From Labrenzia sp. PHM005 (lineage in GTDB: Bacteria; Pseudomonadota; Alphaproteobacteria; Rhizobiales; Stappiaceae), in NCBI RefSeq assembly GCF_006517275.1, contig NZ_CP041191.1, forward strand, positions 2,413,001 through 2,477,000: a stretch of 64,000 bases of DNA, read 5' to 3'. The notes below the pieces were generated by a model. It saw nothing but the letters and a program-made list of their open reading frames with translations. It did not search any database and was not told the origin of the DNA. Position numbers and translations under genes: made by a program. This document shows positions 54,119 through 62,002 of the stretch, piece by piece. Numbering within the stretch: position 1 is the stretch's first letter; the number at the start of each line of letters is the position of its first letter.

Positions 54119-55797
54119 CCGAAGCCCTGACCATCGCACGGCGTGACCCGGCGCGCGTCATGCGCTTGAAACGGCTTGGGTCGCTGCATCAGTGCCGCTT
54201 GAGTTTCATGCGCATTCTTACGAGACGAATGGCCCGTGATCGCTGGTCATTCTCGCGCACAGTCTTTGACATCGACGAAAACGGCGTGGGTCGCGCGGTC
54301 TATGCTGCAACGGGGCCAGAGCGAACCTATTCGCTTGTAGCCTTTGCACACGACCTGCCTGCCGGGAAGCGGTCGGACCGAGTCATTGCAGAGGCATGGG
54401 ACGCGACCTTCACCTTGTTTGATGGGGTGCCAACCGACTCTGACCTTGACCGTCTGGCGGTGAACGTTCCGCTTCAGGAAGCGGGCCGCGTCAGCGAAAC
54501 CGAACTTTCGCTCTCGCGGGCCAACCGCTCTGTTCGGCTCTGGGAACATGTCGTCGACGCGCTTGCCGCAGGGCGCCAGCCTGAAATCGAGAGAATAGCC
54601 GATGTCGGATACCTGATGCGCACCACCGCCGTCTATGGCTCAGGAAAATTCGGCGCAGCGGATCGTGCAAAGATTGCAGCACGGCCAGAAATGCATGTGC
54701 CCTTCCAGGCCGAGATGCTGTCGGTCTATCTCACACGGACATTCGTGCGCGATCTGGTGCAGCACATGGCGTTTGCAAAAGGGGGGGCAAAGTCCGTCAA
54801 GCTCGATCCGTCAATCGCGCGCCAGCTGGGGATCGGCAATTCCACCGGTCTCGGAATGGCACCCTATATCGTGAACCACCCTGTGCTGTTCAACAACTGG
54901 ATTATGGTCCGCGAGGAGGCGATTGCCCGTGTACGCGCGGTAAAGCAGGCGCGCGAAAGAGAAGTCCGTGATTTCCGGACCATTCTCAAACGGGCGGAGA
55001 TGTCTCTACGGAATTGGCGCTCCGAACACAAAATACAGATCCAAAAGCTCGGGCAGCTGGACCGGGACCTGACATTGCTGAACGCCGAGATAGCAGACTT
55101 CGACTTCAATCGGCCGTTCCCCTGGAACCGTCTCATGGACTGGGCGGAACGCACGTTGAGTGAAGAGGGTGAGGAATTGCTCGCCTCGCTTATTCTTGAA
55201 CCCCACGCAGCACTTGTTGACGGTTTGGCGGATTGCATGGCCGACGACCGAGTTGAGGTGTTCCGGATCGATGGAACCATGCAAGTGGCGGAACTGCGAG
55301 ACCTGATCGAAGGCAATTTCGGTTGGGCGCTCGATATGGACTGGGATGCAAAGGCGAACTGCGCGCGGGCTTGGTACGTTTCTGAGGAGAAGCTTGAGCC
55401 ACGATTGGGTGAACGGTTCGAGGAACCCATAGTACCCTATGAACAACCGCTTGCACCCGCCCGGGACGCAGCCGCCGCCTATTCCACATTGGCAGACTGG
55501 AATACGGATCAAACCGTTGCTGACTTTCTGCTGCAACACCCGGAACATCGGCATACCGTGCGCCGCGCGCAGCTCAGCCGATGCGCACCGTATGGTGAGA
55601 TCCGTGATAATACGATCGCCGCGGATGTTTTGCCGATCGATATGCTACGCGCCAAGCTTTCGTTCTTTGGAGCGACCCATTTCGATCCGCGCTCGGACCG
55701 GTGGGTTCGGATATGCATGTATGCGGGAGCTCCTTATCCCGAGGAACTTTCAGAAAAAAACGCCGACTATTGGGTTTATCCGGAAGGCAACCCATGA
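54115..55797 (+). CDS. Protein of unknown family in ALDH-M19 operon
   Basis: A 560-residue protein. A TTG start at 54115 overlaps the M19 stop (TTGA) and has GGAGGA upstream; the longer frame from 53836 lies in the M19 gene. I do not recognise the family. The N-terminal part is rich in Arg (RVMRLKRLGSLHQCRLSFMRILTRRMARDRWSF), a middle segment includes STGLGMAPYIVNHPVLFNNWI, and residues about 265-315 form a charged coiled-coil (REREVRDFRTILKRAE, then LGQLDRDLTLLNAEI). The C-terminus is acidic. No signal peptide or membrane helix. Likely a partner in the pathway of its operon. Confidence 0.8.
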   Translation: MTEALTIARRDPARVMRLKRLGSLHQCRLSFMRILTRRMARDRWSFSRTVFDIDENGVGRAVYAATGPERTYSLVAFAHDLPAGKRSDRVIAEAWDATFTLFDGVPTDSDLDRLAVNVPLQEAGRVSETELSLSRANRSVRLWEHVVDALAAGRQPEIERIADVGYLMRTTAVYGSGKFGAADRAKIAARPEMHVPFQAEMLSVYLTRTFVRDLVQHMAFAKGGAKSVKLDPSIARQLGIGNSTGLGMAPYIVNHPVLFNNWIMVREEAIARVRAVKQAREREVRDFRTILKRAEMSLRNWRSEHKIQIQKLGQLDRDLTLLNAEIADFDFNRPFPWNRLMDWAERTLSEEGEELLASLILEPHAALVDGLADCMADDRVEVFRIDGTMQVAELRDLIEGNFGWALDMDWDAKANCARAWYVSEEKLEPRLGERFEEPIVPYEQPLAPARDAAAAYSTLADWNTDQTVADFLLQHPEHRHTVRRAQLSRCAPYGEIRDNTIAADVLPIDMLRAKLSFFGATHFDPRSDRWVRICMYAGAPYPEELSEKNADYWVYPEGNP

Positions 55798-56429
55798 CGA
55801 TGTCGCTGAACGAGGTCGAGGCTCTGGCCAAGAAGGCTGCACGTGGAGCCGGTTATCCTTGGGGGGGCGCGGAAGAAGCGGCCATGGCGACTCGTTGGCT
55901 GTGCGCACGCGACATCGACGGCTGTCTGGAACTGGCCGAACTCCTGGTCGCAAGAGACGGCAACGACTATGCGGATAGCGCGCCCGTGCTTGGTTTGTCA
56001 TGGATTTCGCGGGGCGGGTGGCTTTGTCCGATTTCGACCGGCTGTGCTCTGTCTGATCGTGCCGAGACCTTGAACAATAACGTTTTGCGGATTGAAAACG
56101 TGAGGCGGCCGATCCTGCTGGCGCCGTTTGCAGCAACTTCCGCACAACAGCTCAAGAAATCTCTGGTGCTGTCATGGGAGGGGGCCCAAATCGCCACGGA
56201 CGGTGAGGCGCTACGCATAGAGGGCGAGACGAGCGTGACTGTTGCAACCGTTTCGATCGGGTTTCAGCAGGTATTCGAAGTTCCCTCAGTGCAATCTCAT
56301 TCGAAGCGTGCGCAGCCGGACGAGAACAGCCGCGCCATTCTCGAACGTTTTGCCCATCGAACTTATGCGCCTGCGACCGACGCCTCCCGCCTATCGGGTG
56401 CCGGTGCAGGCATTTCCGATAACGACTGA
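55794..56429 (+). CDS. DUF3726 family protein
   Basis: A 211-residue protein of the DUF3726 family. The conserved start is MSLNEVEALAKKAARGAGYPWGGAEEAAMATRWL. ATG at 55794 overlaps the preceding stop (ATGA); the longer frame from 55701 lies inside the preceding gene. No known activity. Its coupling with the ALDH, M19 and unknown protein genes indicates one functional unit. Confidence 0.85.
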   Translation: MTMSLNEVEALAKKAARGAGYPWGGAEEAAMATRWLCARDIDGCLELAELLVARDGNDYADSAPVLGLSWISRGGWLCPISTGCALSDRAETLNNNVLRIENVRRPILLAPFAATSAQQLKKSLVLSWEGAQIATDGEALRIEGETSVTVATVSIGFQQVFEVPSVQSHSKRAQPDENSRAILERFAHRTYAPATDASRLSGAGAGISDND

Positions 56430-56458
56430 ACCGATGATGTCATGAGCGATATGTAAAC

Positions 56459-57010
56459 TCAGACGCTTGCTGAAATCGAGGATCTCGGCTTTCGTGTGCG
56501 AATTTCGCGGGGCCGGTCTGTGCGCGAGTTCATCGCCGGCGGCGTCTTTGAACCTGCCTTGGTCTGTTTGCCTGGATGACGATACTCGGCGGCACGGCAA
56601 TCGATCTGGAGCTGCCGGGTGGCGCGGATGGAGCAATCATCGGGGCTTCCAACACCGCGAAACTGTTCGTGACCCTGGAAGAGATGATTTCGGCCGGCCT
56701 TCTGCCGGGGATCACCATTATTTGGGTTGTGCTGATCATGACCGTTCTCGTGACCTCTACCGACGTCGGTATTCTGGTGATGAACACGATCATGTCGTGA
56801 GGAGACCAGATTGTGGGCAACAAACAAAAGATTGTCTGGGGCCTTATCCTGGCGGCCGTCACCGGTACCTTGCTTGTTGCCTGTAAATCCCGCGGTGCGG
56901 ACCCGATGGAGGCCTTGCGGAACGCGATGATCATCGCTGCGTTGCCGTTCACAATGGTAATGGGGCTGGTGTGTGTCGTTCTTGCGAAAGCGCTTAATCT
57001 CGATGGTTAG
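56459..57010 (+). pseudogene. Decayed BCCT-family (betaine/choline/carnitine) transporter
   Basis: Three fragments in two frames match the middle to C-terminal part of BCCT transporters: RVRISRGRSVREFIAGG at about 56500-56550; TILGGTAIDLELPGGADG through LVTSTDVGILVMNTIMS at 56576-56797, where a stop interrupts; and KQKIVWGLILAAVTGTLL through AALPFTMVMGLVCVVLAK at 56813-57010. A frameshift near 56575 and an in-frame stop at 56798-56800 break it, and the first two thirds of the gene are missing. It once lay at the end of the ALDH-M19-DUF3726 operon, so the compound processed there may be a betaine. Confidence 0.8.
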
Positions 57011-57344
57011 CGCAACAAGCTCGGCATACGGGTCCCCACGGCCGCAGAATAATTCCTAGCCGGGCGGGTCTATCGCCCGCTCGGCTTGTTCGCTCATCAG
57101 AGGACGCTTGCCATAAGATTGCCGGGCTTCCGCTTATTGCCGTTCATGGTCACGTATTTCTGAGCGCGGTCATTGATGGTCAACTCGAGTATATATTTTC
57201 GATCCAGAAAAATTACAGGGTTCTATTGCAGGAATTGACGCTTAGTTAGCTGTATGGCCGACTGTCAATTAATTCGAGTATTTTCTTGTTTGTGCAAATA
57301 GCAAGTAAAATAAATTCTCGCTGCTACTTTAAAGGCTGGACATC
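57011..57344. other. Intergenic region after the decayed transporter
   Basis: About 330 bases with one hairpin (57059-57085) and an AT-rich part near 57200-57340 that probably holds the promoter of the following small gene. No open frame with support. Confidence 0.6.
57059..57085 (+). terminator. Hairpin after the decayed transporter
   Basis: A 10-bp stem with one G-T pair (gccgggcggg / cccgctcggc, 7-nt loop) followed by TTGTTC. It is probably the old operon terminator. Confidence 0.6.
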
Positions 57345-57722
57345 TTGGAAATAGATCCCAGAATTGCCGATCGTTTGCGAAAGACATTACTTGGTCGCAT
57401 TATTTCATTCGAAAAACAAATAAACGATGATTTCAGCAACATGATAAGCCAGTGCCGCGAATTGGGTCAGCTTGGCCTGCCCGGATTCGAGCTGCTAGCC
57501 GATAAAATCAAAGTCCATCAGGATCTACTCTTCAAGTACCCACCCCAGAGTGACGAGGGGCGGCGCATCCGCGATTCAACGATCGAGCTTTGCCAACAGC
57601 TTTCAGAACTTTTTTCTGAGTTAGCAGATTTGTCCGCACAGACTAGCAGGAGTGAAGCGAGAGCTATCTTCGTGGATGAAAATGTAGAGATCGCTAGAAC
57701 AGTCATGAACAAGGATGGCTAA
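57345..57722 (+). CDS. Small helical hypothetical protein
   Basis: A 125-residue protein with a TTG start preceded by AAAGG. It is predicted to be all helical and charged (LRKTLLGRIISFEKQINDDFSNM, STIELCQQLSELFSELADLSAQTSRSEARAIF), without signal peptide or membrane segment. I do not recognise the family. It is followed by a strong terminator, so it forms a single-gene unit convergent with the LuxR-type gene. Codon usage is more AT-rich than that of the neighbours. Confidence 0.65.
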   Translation: MEIDPRIADRLRKTLLGRIISFEKQINDDFSNMISQCRELGQLGLPGFELLADKIKVHQDLLFKYPPQSDEGRRIRDSTIELCQQLSELFSELADLSAQTSRSEARAIFVDENVEIARTVMNKDG

Positions 57723-57767
57723 ATTTCAATCAGAAGCTCTACCAATTTCTTTCAGTGATCCAACTTG

Positions 57768-57807
57768 CCCCGGTTGCCATGCCCACTCATGGAGCCGGGG
57801 ATTTTTT
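57768..57807 (+). terminator. Rho-independent terminator
   Basis: A long stem (ccccgg...ccatg / catgg...ccgggg) with a short loop, followed by ATTTTTT, lies 45 bases after the small helical protein gene and before the convergent LuxR-type gene. Confidence 0.8.
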
Positions 57808-57884
57808 ATTCCAATGGCTTTAAGGGGAGGCTTTCGATCGCTAGGCTGCGCTGCAGTGATGGCGTTGTTGTATCTGGACACCAA

Positions 57885-58625
57885 TCAGGCTTCCAGAAGT
57901 CCTTTCCGAAAAGATTGAGCAACCAAGTGAGATCTGTTTGAGGCCTCCAGCTTTGTCGCAGCTGTTGTGAGATACCCGGCAACGGTTGATTTAGACAGTC
58001 CCAAAATAATCGCGATTTCTTCTGTTGTTTTACCGTGAGCAACCAGCTCAACGCATTCCCATTCACGCTTAGACAGCTTTCCTGCTTTCTTGCGCTTGGT
58101 TGACGACACCGTGCTTAGATGCGCAAACATGAAATGAGACAGGAGATGCAAAGCAGCCAACTCCTCTTCCTTCAGTTGATCTCTACGCCCGCTGAACATG
58201 ACCAACCCTTGCTGTCCGGAAAGACTGTAGCCAGGGAAGGCTGTGCCCTTTGGCATGCCGAATTTATTGAATAACTCAGCTGTTTTGGGGCCTTCCACAG
58301 GACCGCGTTTCAGAGCGATAGTGTCCAGATCCCAGTGCACTTCTGACCTGGAAGTCCAGATTGCCTTTATGATCGGACTGCTTCGCAGTAACCCGAAATC
58401 ATCATATTCCCGGACCAATTGATTTGGCCAATTGCTCACCAATATTTTGGACTGCAAGTTGTTTTCAGTTGGCGCAGGTAGATATGTGATGCAAAAGTAT
58501 TCGTAATCGAAAGCCTCACAGATCTCTTTCAATAGAGATATGGATTCCGTTAGTGAATTTGTTTCTTTTATTTTTTGGTATGTTTTCAGTGTGAATACGG
58601 ACATCGTTTTTGCTGATTCTGGCAT
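57885..58625 (-). CDS. LuxR-type regulator with autoinducer-binding-like domain
   Basis: A 246-residue protein with an N-terminal domain like the autoinducer-binding domain of LuxR/TraR proteins (about residues 20-165: LKEICEAFDYEYFCITYLP, EYDDFGLLRSSPIIKAIWTS, FPGYSLSGQQGLVMFSGRR) and a C-terminal helix-turn-helix (LSKREWECVELVAHGKTTEEIAIILGLSKSTVAGYL). The Asp-Pro pair that contacts the homoserine lactone is Ser-Pro here, and the Trp57-equivalent is lost. No LuxI synthase gene is near, so it is a LuxR solo that may sense another ligand. Confidence 0.88.
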   Translation of the reverse strand: MPESAKTMSVFTLKTYQKIKETNSLTESISLLKEICEAFDYEYFCITYLPAPTENNLQSKILVSNWPNQLVREYDDFGLLRSSPIIKAIWTSRSEVHWDLDTIALKRGPVEGPKTAELFNKFGMPKGTAFPGYSLSGQQGLVMFSGRRDQLKEEELAALHLLSHFMFAHLSTVSSTKRKKAGKLSKREWECVELVAHGKTTEEIAIILGLSKSTVAGYLTTAATKLEASNRSHLVAQSFRKGLLEA

Positions 58626-59034
58626 TCCTGAAATCCAGTGAGCCCTAACGCTTCAGTATAGGCTGCTTTGAGTTGTAATTTTGCATACGTAATTGTTAGT
58701 ACATCATGAGACTGGAAACAGTAATCCGCGAATTATGCCATTGGAAAATATACTATGGTAAAAAAGTGGGGAGATTTAATCATATGAATTTGGTTCTGCG
58801 CGGTGAGGTTGATCTTCCGTTAGGAAATCAATGGGTTGTGGGCAAGGGCTCTGCTGACTTTGTTCAGATCTGTATGAAAGGTCAGTGACTGCCGACTAAA
58901 TTTCGAGCAGCGGACTCGCTTGTGGTTGCAAAATTATGAAAGCGCTTACATAAAATCTACTTTAGGTTGAGTGAATTGTGCGGTTTCCGGTCCGGCGCCG
59001 AGTTCTAAGCGCAGTTTAAAAGGTCGGATTAACT
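58626..59034. other. Intergenic region
   Basis: About 400 bases. An open frame at 58706-58888 (60 codons) has no family resemblance and is not supported. The sequence contains AT-rich segments that could hold promoters of the LuxR-type gene and of the old chemoreceptor gene. Confidence 0.55.
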
Positions 59035-59595
59035 ATGAAGTCAAAGAAATATACTGTCTCCGAAAGGCTCCGGTTCGCGGAGATTGGTGATGCGGTGTTT
59101 TCGGGCCTGCGGAAACTATGGCCATCTCGAGCATAACATTGATGGATTTTTGAAGGAGTTCTATTGCCATCTCCAAACCAATCCGGATATGGCAAATTTG
59201 GCTGGAGATCAGCAGACCTCGCCACTCAAACGTCAAAGGCGACCGAAAATACCAGTCAACAGCTGTCAGAAATACAAGGGGCAATTTCCGGGGCAGTGCA
59301 GTCTATCGAAACCATCGTATTCATTGTCAACAATCTTGATGAAGTAACGGCATCGATCGCTGCGGCCGTGGAAGAACAGGGCGCAGCAACAGTAGAAATG
59401 TCATCGAGTGTACAAGCTGTTGCCGAGGGCGCTGAACGTTTGAAGATGAATATAGGTGGAGTGCAAGAGGCGATTGAGTTGTCCGACCGGACTGCAATGC
59501 AGTTTTCGGCTGGATCACGCACATTGGATAGCAGCGCAGCTGCTATAACCCAACATATCGAAGGTTTCTTCGAGCGCGTCGTAAGTCTCTTGTAA
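59035..59595 (+). pseudogene. Decayed globin-coupled methyl-accepting chemotaxis protein
   Basis: Three fragments. Frame 1 from 59035: start of a protoglobin sensor (SERLRFAEIGDAVFSGLRKLWP), ended by a stop at 59134. Frame 2 at about 59126-59215: its continuation (IDGFLKEFYCHLQTNPDMANL). Then in frame 1 from about 59210: the end of the MCP signalling domain (ATQTSKATENTSQQLSEIQGAI, VTASIAAAVEEQGAATVEMS). Most of the globin domain and the methylation/hairpin part are deleted. It was an oxygen- or redox-taxis receptor of HemAT type. Confidence 0.8.
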
Positions 59596-59693
59596 TCAAC
59601 ATTCGCACAGAAACAGCTCAGTTGGTGGGGGGAAGGGCCCTTTAATTTGCATTGATCTGAATGTTGTAATTCACAGTGGCGAAGGAGTTCGCC

Positions 59694-60456
59694 ATGTCTG
59701 ATTTGTTTCTGCGCTCACCTTCTCAGATGTCGAAGATTGAGCCATGTTTTCCAAAGCCTCATGGGGAGCCGCATCTTGATGAGTGCCGTGTTGTTTCCGG
59801 GAACGTCTACTTGCTGGAGCGCGGCCATCAATGGAAGGACGCACCAGAAGACTACGGACCTCACAAGACGCTCTACAATCGGTTCCGCCGTTGGGCGGAG
59901 CTGGGTGTGTTCGACAAGATTTTCAGACACTTGGCCCGCGCTGACGGGCCGCCTGACATGATGATGATCAATGCCACACATCTCAAGGCTCACAGTACGG
60001 CCTCGAGCCTCGTAAAAGGGGGATCCTTCCCCGCCACATTGACTGGATAAAAGGTGGCTTGAACACAAAATTGCATGCGATTTGTGATGGCAAGAGACAG
60101 CCAATTGCGAGTGCCTGACGGGTGGACAGGTGTGCGATCACATCGGCGCCAAGATCCTCTGCCCCATCCTGCCTGACGGCACTGTGACCATGATCGCCGA
60201 CAAGGGCGCCGACAAGAGCTATGACAGTGACGAGTACCGCGCAGCACTCGTCGCCAAGGATATCAAACCTCGCATCCCGCCGAGAAAGCGCAGAAAGGCA
60301 CCGGCATCATTCTCCGAAACTCAATACAAGCAACACCATAAGATCGAAAACATGTTCGGCCGGCTTAAGGGCTGGCGGCGCATTACCACCCGCTATGATC
60401 GCCGTTCAGACATCTGCATGGCGGCAATCGCACTCGCCGCAATCATAACTTGGTGA
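59694..60456 (+). mobile_element. Dead IS5-family (IS427-type) transposase remnant
   Basis: The frame from ATG 59694 encodes the first part of an IS5-family transposase (LSSKPHGEPHLDECRVVSG-type region; ERGHQWKDAPEDYGPHKTLYNRFRRW), and it breaks near 60010-60050. The next part (GGLNTKLHAICDGKRQPIASA) is in another frame and ends in a stop, and the last part (MIADKGADKSYDSDEYRAAL, then HHKIENMFGRLKGWRRI) is in a third. The first catalytic Asp is changed to Asn (MMMINATHLKAH). Other catalytic residues are visible. No certain terminal inverted repeats were found; a loose match TTGTAATTCAC / GTGAATACAAT is near 59667 and 60453. Confidence 0.85.
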
Positions 60457-60767
60457 ATACAATGCGTCCTGAGCCTAGGCTCCTGACCTTTGGCGGAAGA
60501 GCGGGGTTGCCGGCTCCTCCATTTTTGTCTTCTCTTTTGTTAGTCCAAGACCCTATGTCAGTGTGGTGATATCTTTAACAATGGCATACATTGCAGTTAT
60601 TACGCCAGGGAGGCTGTTGAAGTGAATATAAATTCCGCAATTGAGATCGATTTTCTGAGTAAAAGTGATCAATAAATTTAAAATGATAGCGCTTTCATGT
60701 TTGGTTTAATCAAAATTTTACATGGACAAGTATAACTTCCCTTACGTTTATCGTGGAGGGGGTTGTG
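60457..60767. other. AT-rich region before the binding protein gene
   Basis: About 310 bases. It holds the palindrome gagcctaggctc (60471-60482) at the outer edge of the transposase remnant and an AT-rich part (60640-60750) likely to contain the promoter of the binding protein and sensor kinase genes. No gene is seen. Confidence 0.55.
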
Positions 60768-61991
60768 ATGAATTCTAGGAAGTTATTTGTTTTTTTTGTT
60801 TTTTTGGCCTCTGCAATGATGGTTGAAGCAAAGGCTGAGGGTACATATCGTATCTACTTTGATGCAGACCAGGTTTTGGGTGCTAGTTCGGCTGATGCGA
60901 TCTATCAGGGCGTCGACGCAGCCTTCGCTCAAGCAGGGCATAAATTGGGGAAGCGTGCGGTCGAGTTTGTGAGACTCAACCATCGCGGCAATCCAAAGCG
61001 GTCCTGGCTGAACCTGACCAAGGCTTTAGCTGATGAAAACAGTCTGGCCGTGATAGGTGGCGTCCATTCCCCGCCATACATAACCTACCGTGATAAAATC
61101 AACGCATCTGGTGTGGTTTTGTTGCTTCCTTGGTCGGCGGGTGCGCCGATCACACGTGCAATAGGCGATAGGAACAGCATATTCCGTGTGTCGGTTGACG
61201 ATTCAAAAGCCGGGGCATTCCTGGCGGAACAGGTCCTGGCAACCGAGGCCTGCAAATCCGTCGTATTTTTGGTCTGGAACAGTGGCTGGGGACGATCCAA
61301 TCTGCCGCATCTGGAAAAGGCGTTTTCCGCTACCGGCCGCGACGTACCCCAACACTTCCTCTTTGACACCGGACTTGGGGAGTCGGGTGCGCAGGTTATT
61401 GTCGACAACGTTCAAAAACTCAATGCCGACTGCATGATCATTGTCGGAAACCTCGCAGAAGAGGCCCTGCTGCTGAATGAGCTTCATGCGTCTGGTGTCA
61501 AAATCCAGGTGTTCAGCCACTGGGGTATTCTGCTTGGCGATTTCGTAGACCGAGTTCCGGCCGAGGTGCGGAATTATCTCGATTTTCAGTTCATCCAGAC
61601 CTGCGCCTTGCAGCAAGAAGCTGCAGGAAATCCCGTTTTGAAAGACATTTTTGAAACGCCGCCGATAGCCGCCCTGGAGGGCAAGTCAGAGCTTTCGGAC
61701 ATACCCTCTGCCGTCGGATTTGCGAATGCATATGATTTGGCTTCTCTCCTCATTGAGGCCGGGCAGGCTCTTCCTGAGGAGGGGGGCATAGGGCAGCACA
61801 GGCAGCAACTGGTTCAAGCCCTCCAGGGTCTGGAACAGCCTGTTGACGGGATCCTGAAACGCTATGTGCGCCCGTTCAGCAAATACAGTCCGGACAACCC
61901 GGATGCGCATGAAGCACTTGGACGAGAGGATCTTTGCATGGCCCGTTTTACGGATGACAACCGCGTCGCAATAGCGGCTGCGAAAAAATAG
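60768..61991 (+). CDS. Periplasmic binding protein (PBP type 1, Leu/Ile/Val-like)
   Basis: A 407-residue secreted binding protein with a signal peptide (MNSRKLFVFFVFLASAMMVEAKAE). ATG 60768 has a GTGGAGGGGG site. It has the type-1 periplasmic-binding fold pattern (GVDAAFAQAGHKLGKRAVEFV, AVIGGVHSPPYITYRDKINASGVVLLLPWSAGAP, NSIFRVSVDDSKAGAFLAEQVL). No transporter permease or ATPase is adjacent. It precedes a membrane sensor kinase by 11 bases, which suggests that it is the periplasmic ligand sensor for that kinase, like LuxP for LuxQ. Confidence 0.9.
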   Translation: MNSRKLFVFFVFLASAMMVEAKAEGTYRIYFDADQVLGASSADAIYQGVDAAFAQAGHKLGKRAVEFVRLNHRGNPKRSWLNLTKALADENSLAVIGGVHSPPYITYRDKINASGVVLLLPWSAGAPITRAIGDRNSIFRVSVDDSKAGAFLAEQVLATEACKSVVFLVWNSGWGRSNLPHLEKAFSATGRDVPQHFLFDTGLGESGAQVIVDNVQKLNADCMIIVGNLAEEALLLNELHASGVKIQVFSHWGILLGDFVDRVPAEVRNYLDFQFIQTCALQQEAAGNPVLKDIFETPPIAALEGKSELSDIPSAVGFANAYDLASLLIEAGQALPEEGGIGQHRQQLVQALQGLEQPVDGILKRYVRPFSKYSPDNPDAHEALGREDLCMARFTDDNRVAIAAAKK

Positions 61992-62002
61992 GATCCTTTT
62001 AC

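Noticed and set aside
58706..58888. Small frame of 60 codons before the decayed chemoreceptor
   Set aside because: No family, weak start context, within a region of decay.
59667..60463. Terminal inverted repeats of the IS5-family element
   Set aside because: Only a loose 11-base match was seen, inside the expected ends, and no target duplication could be defined.
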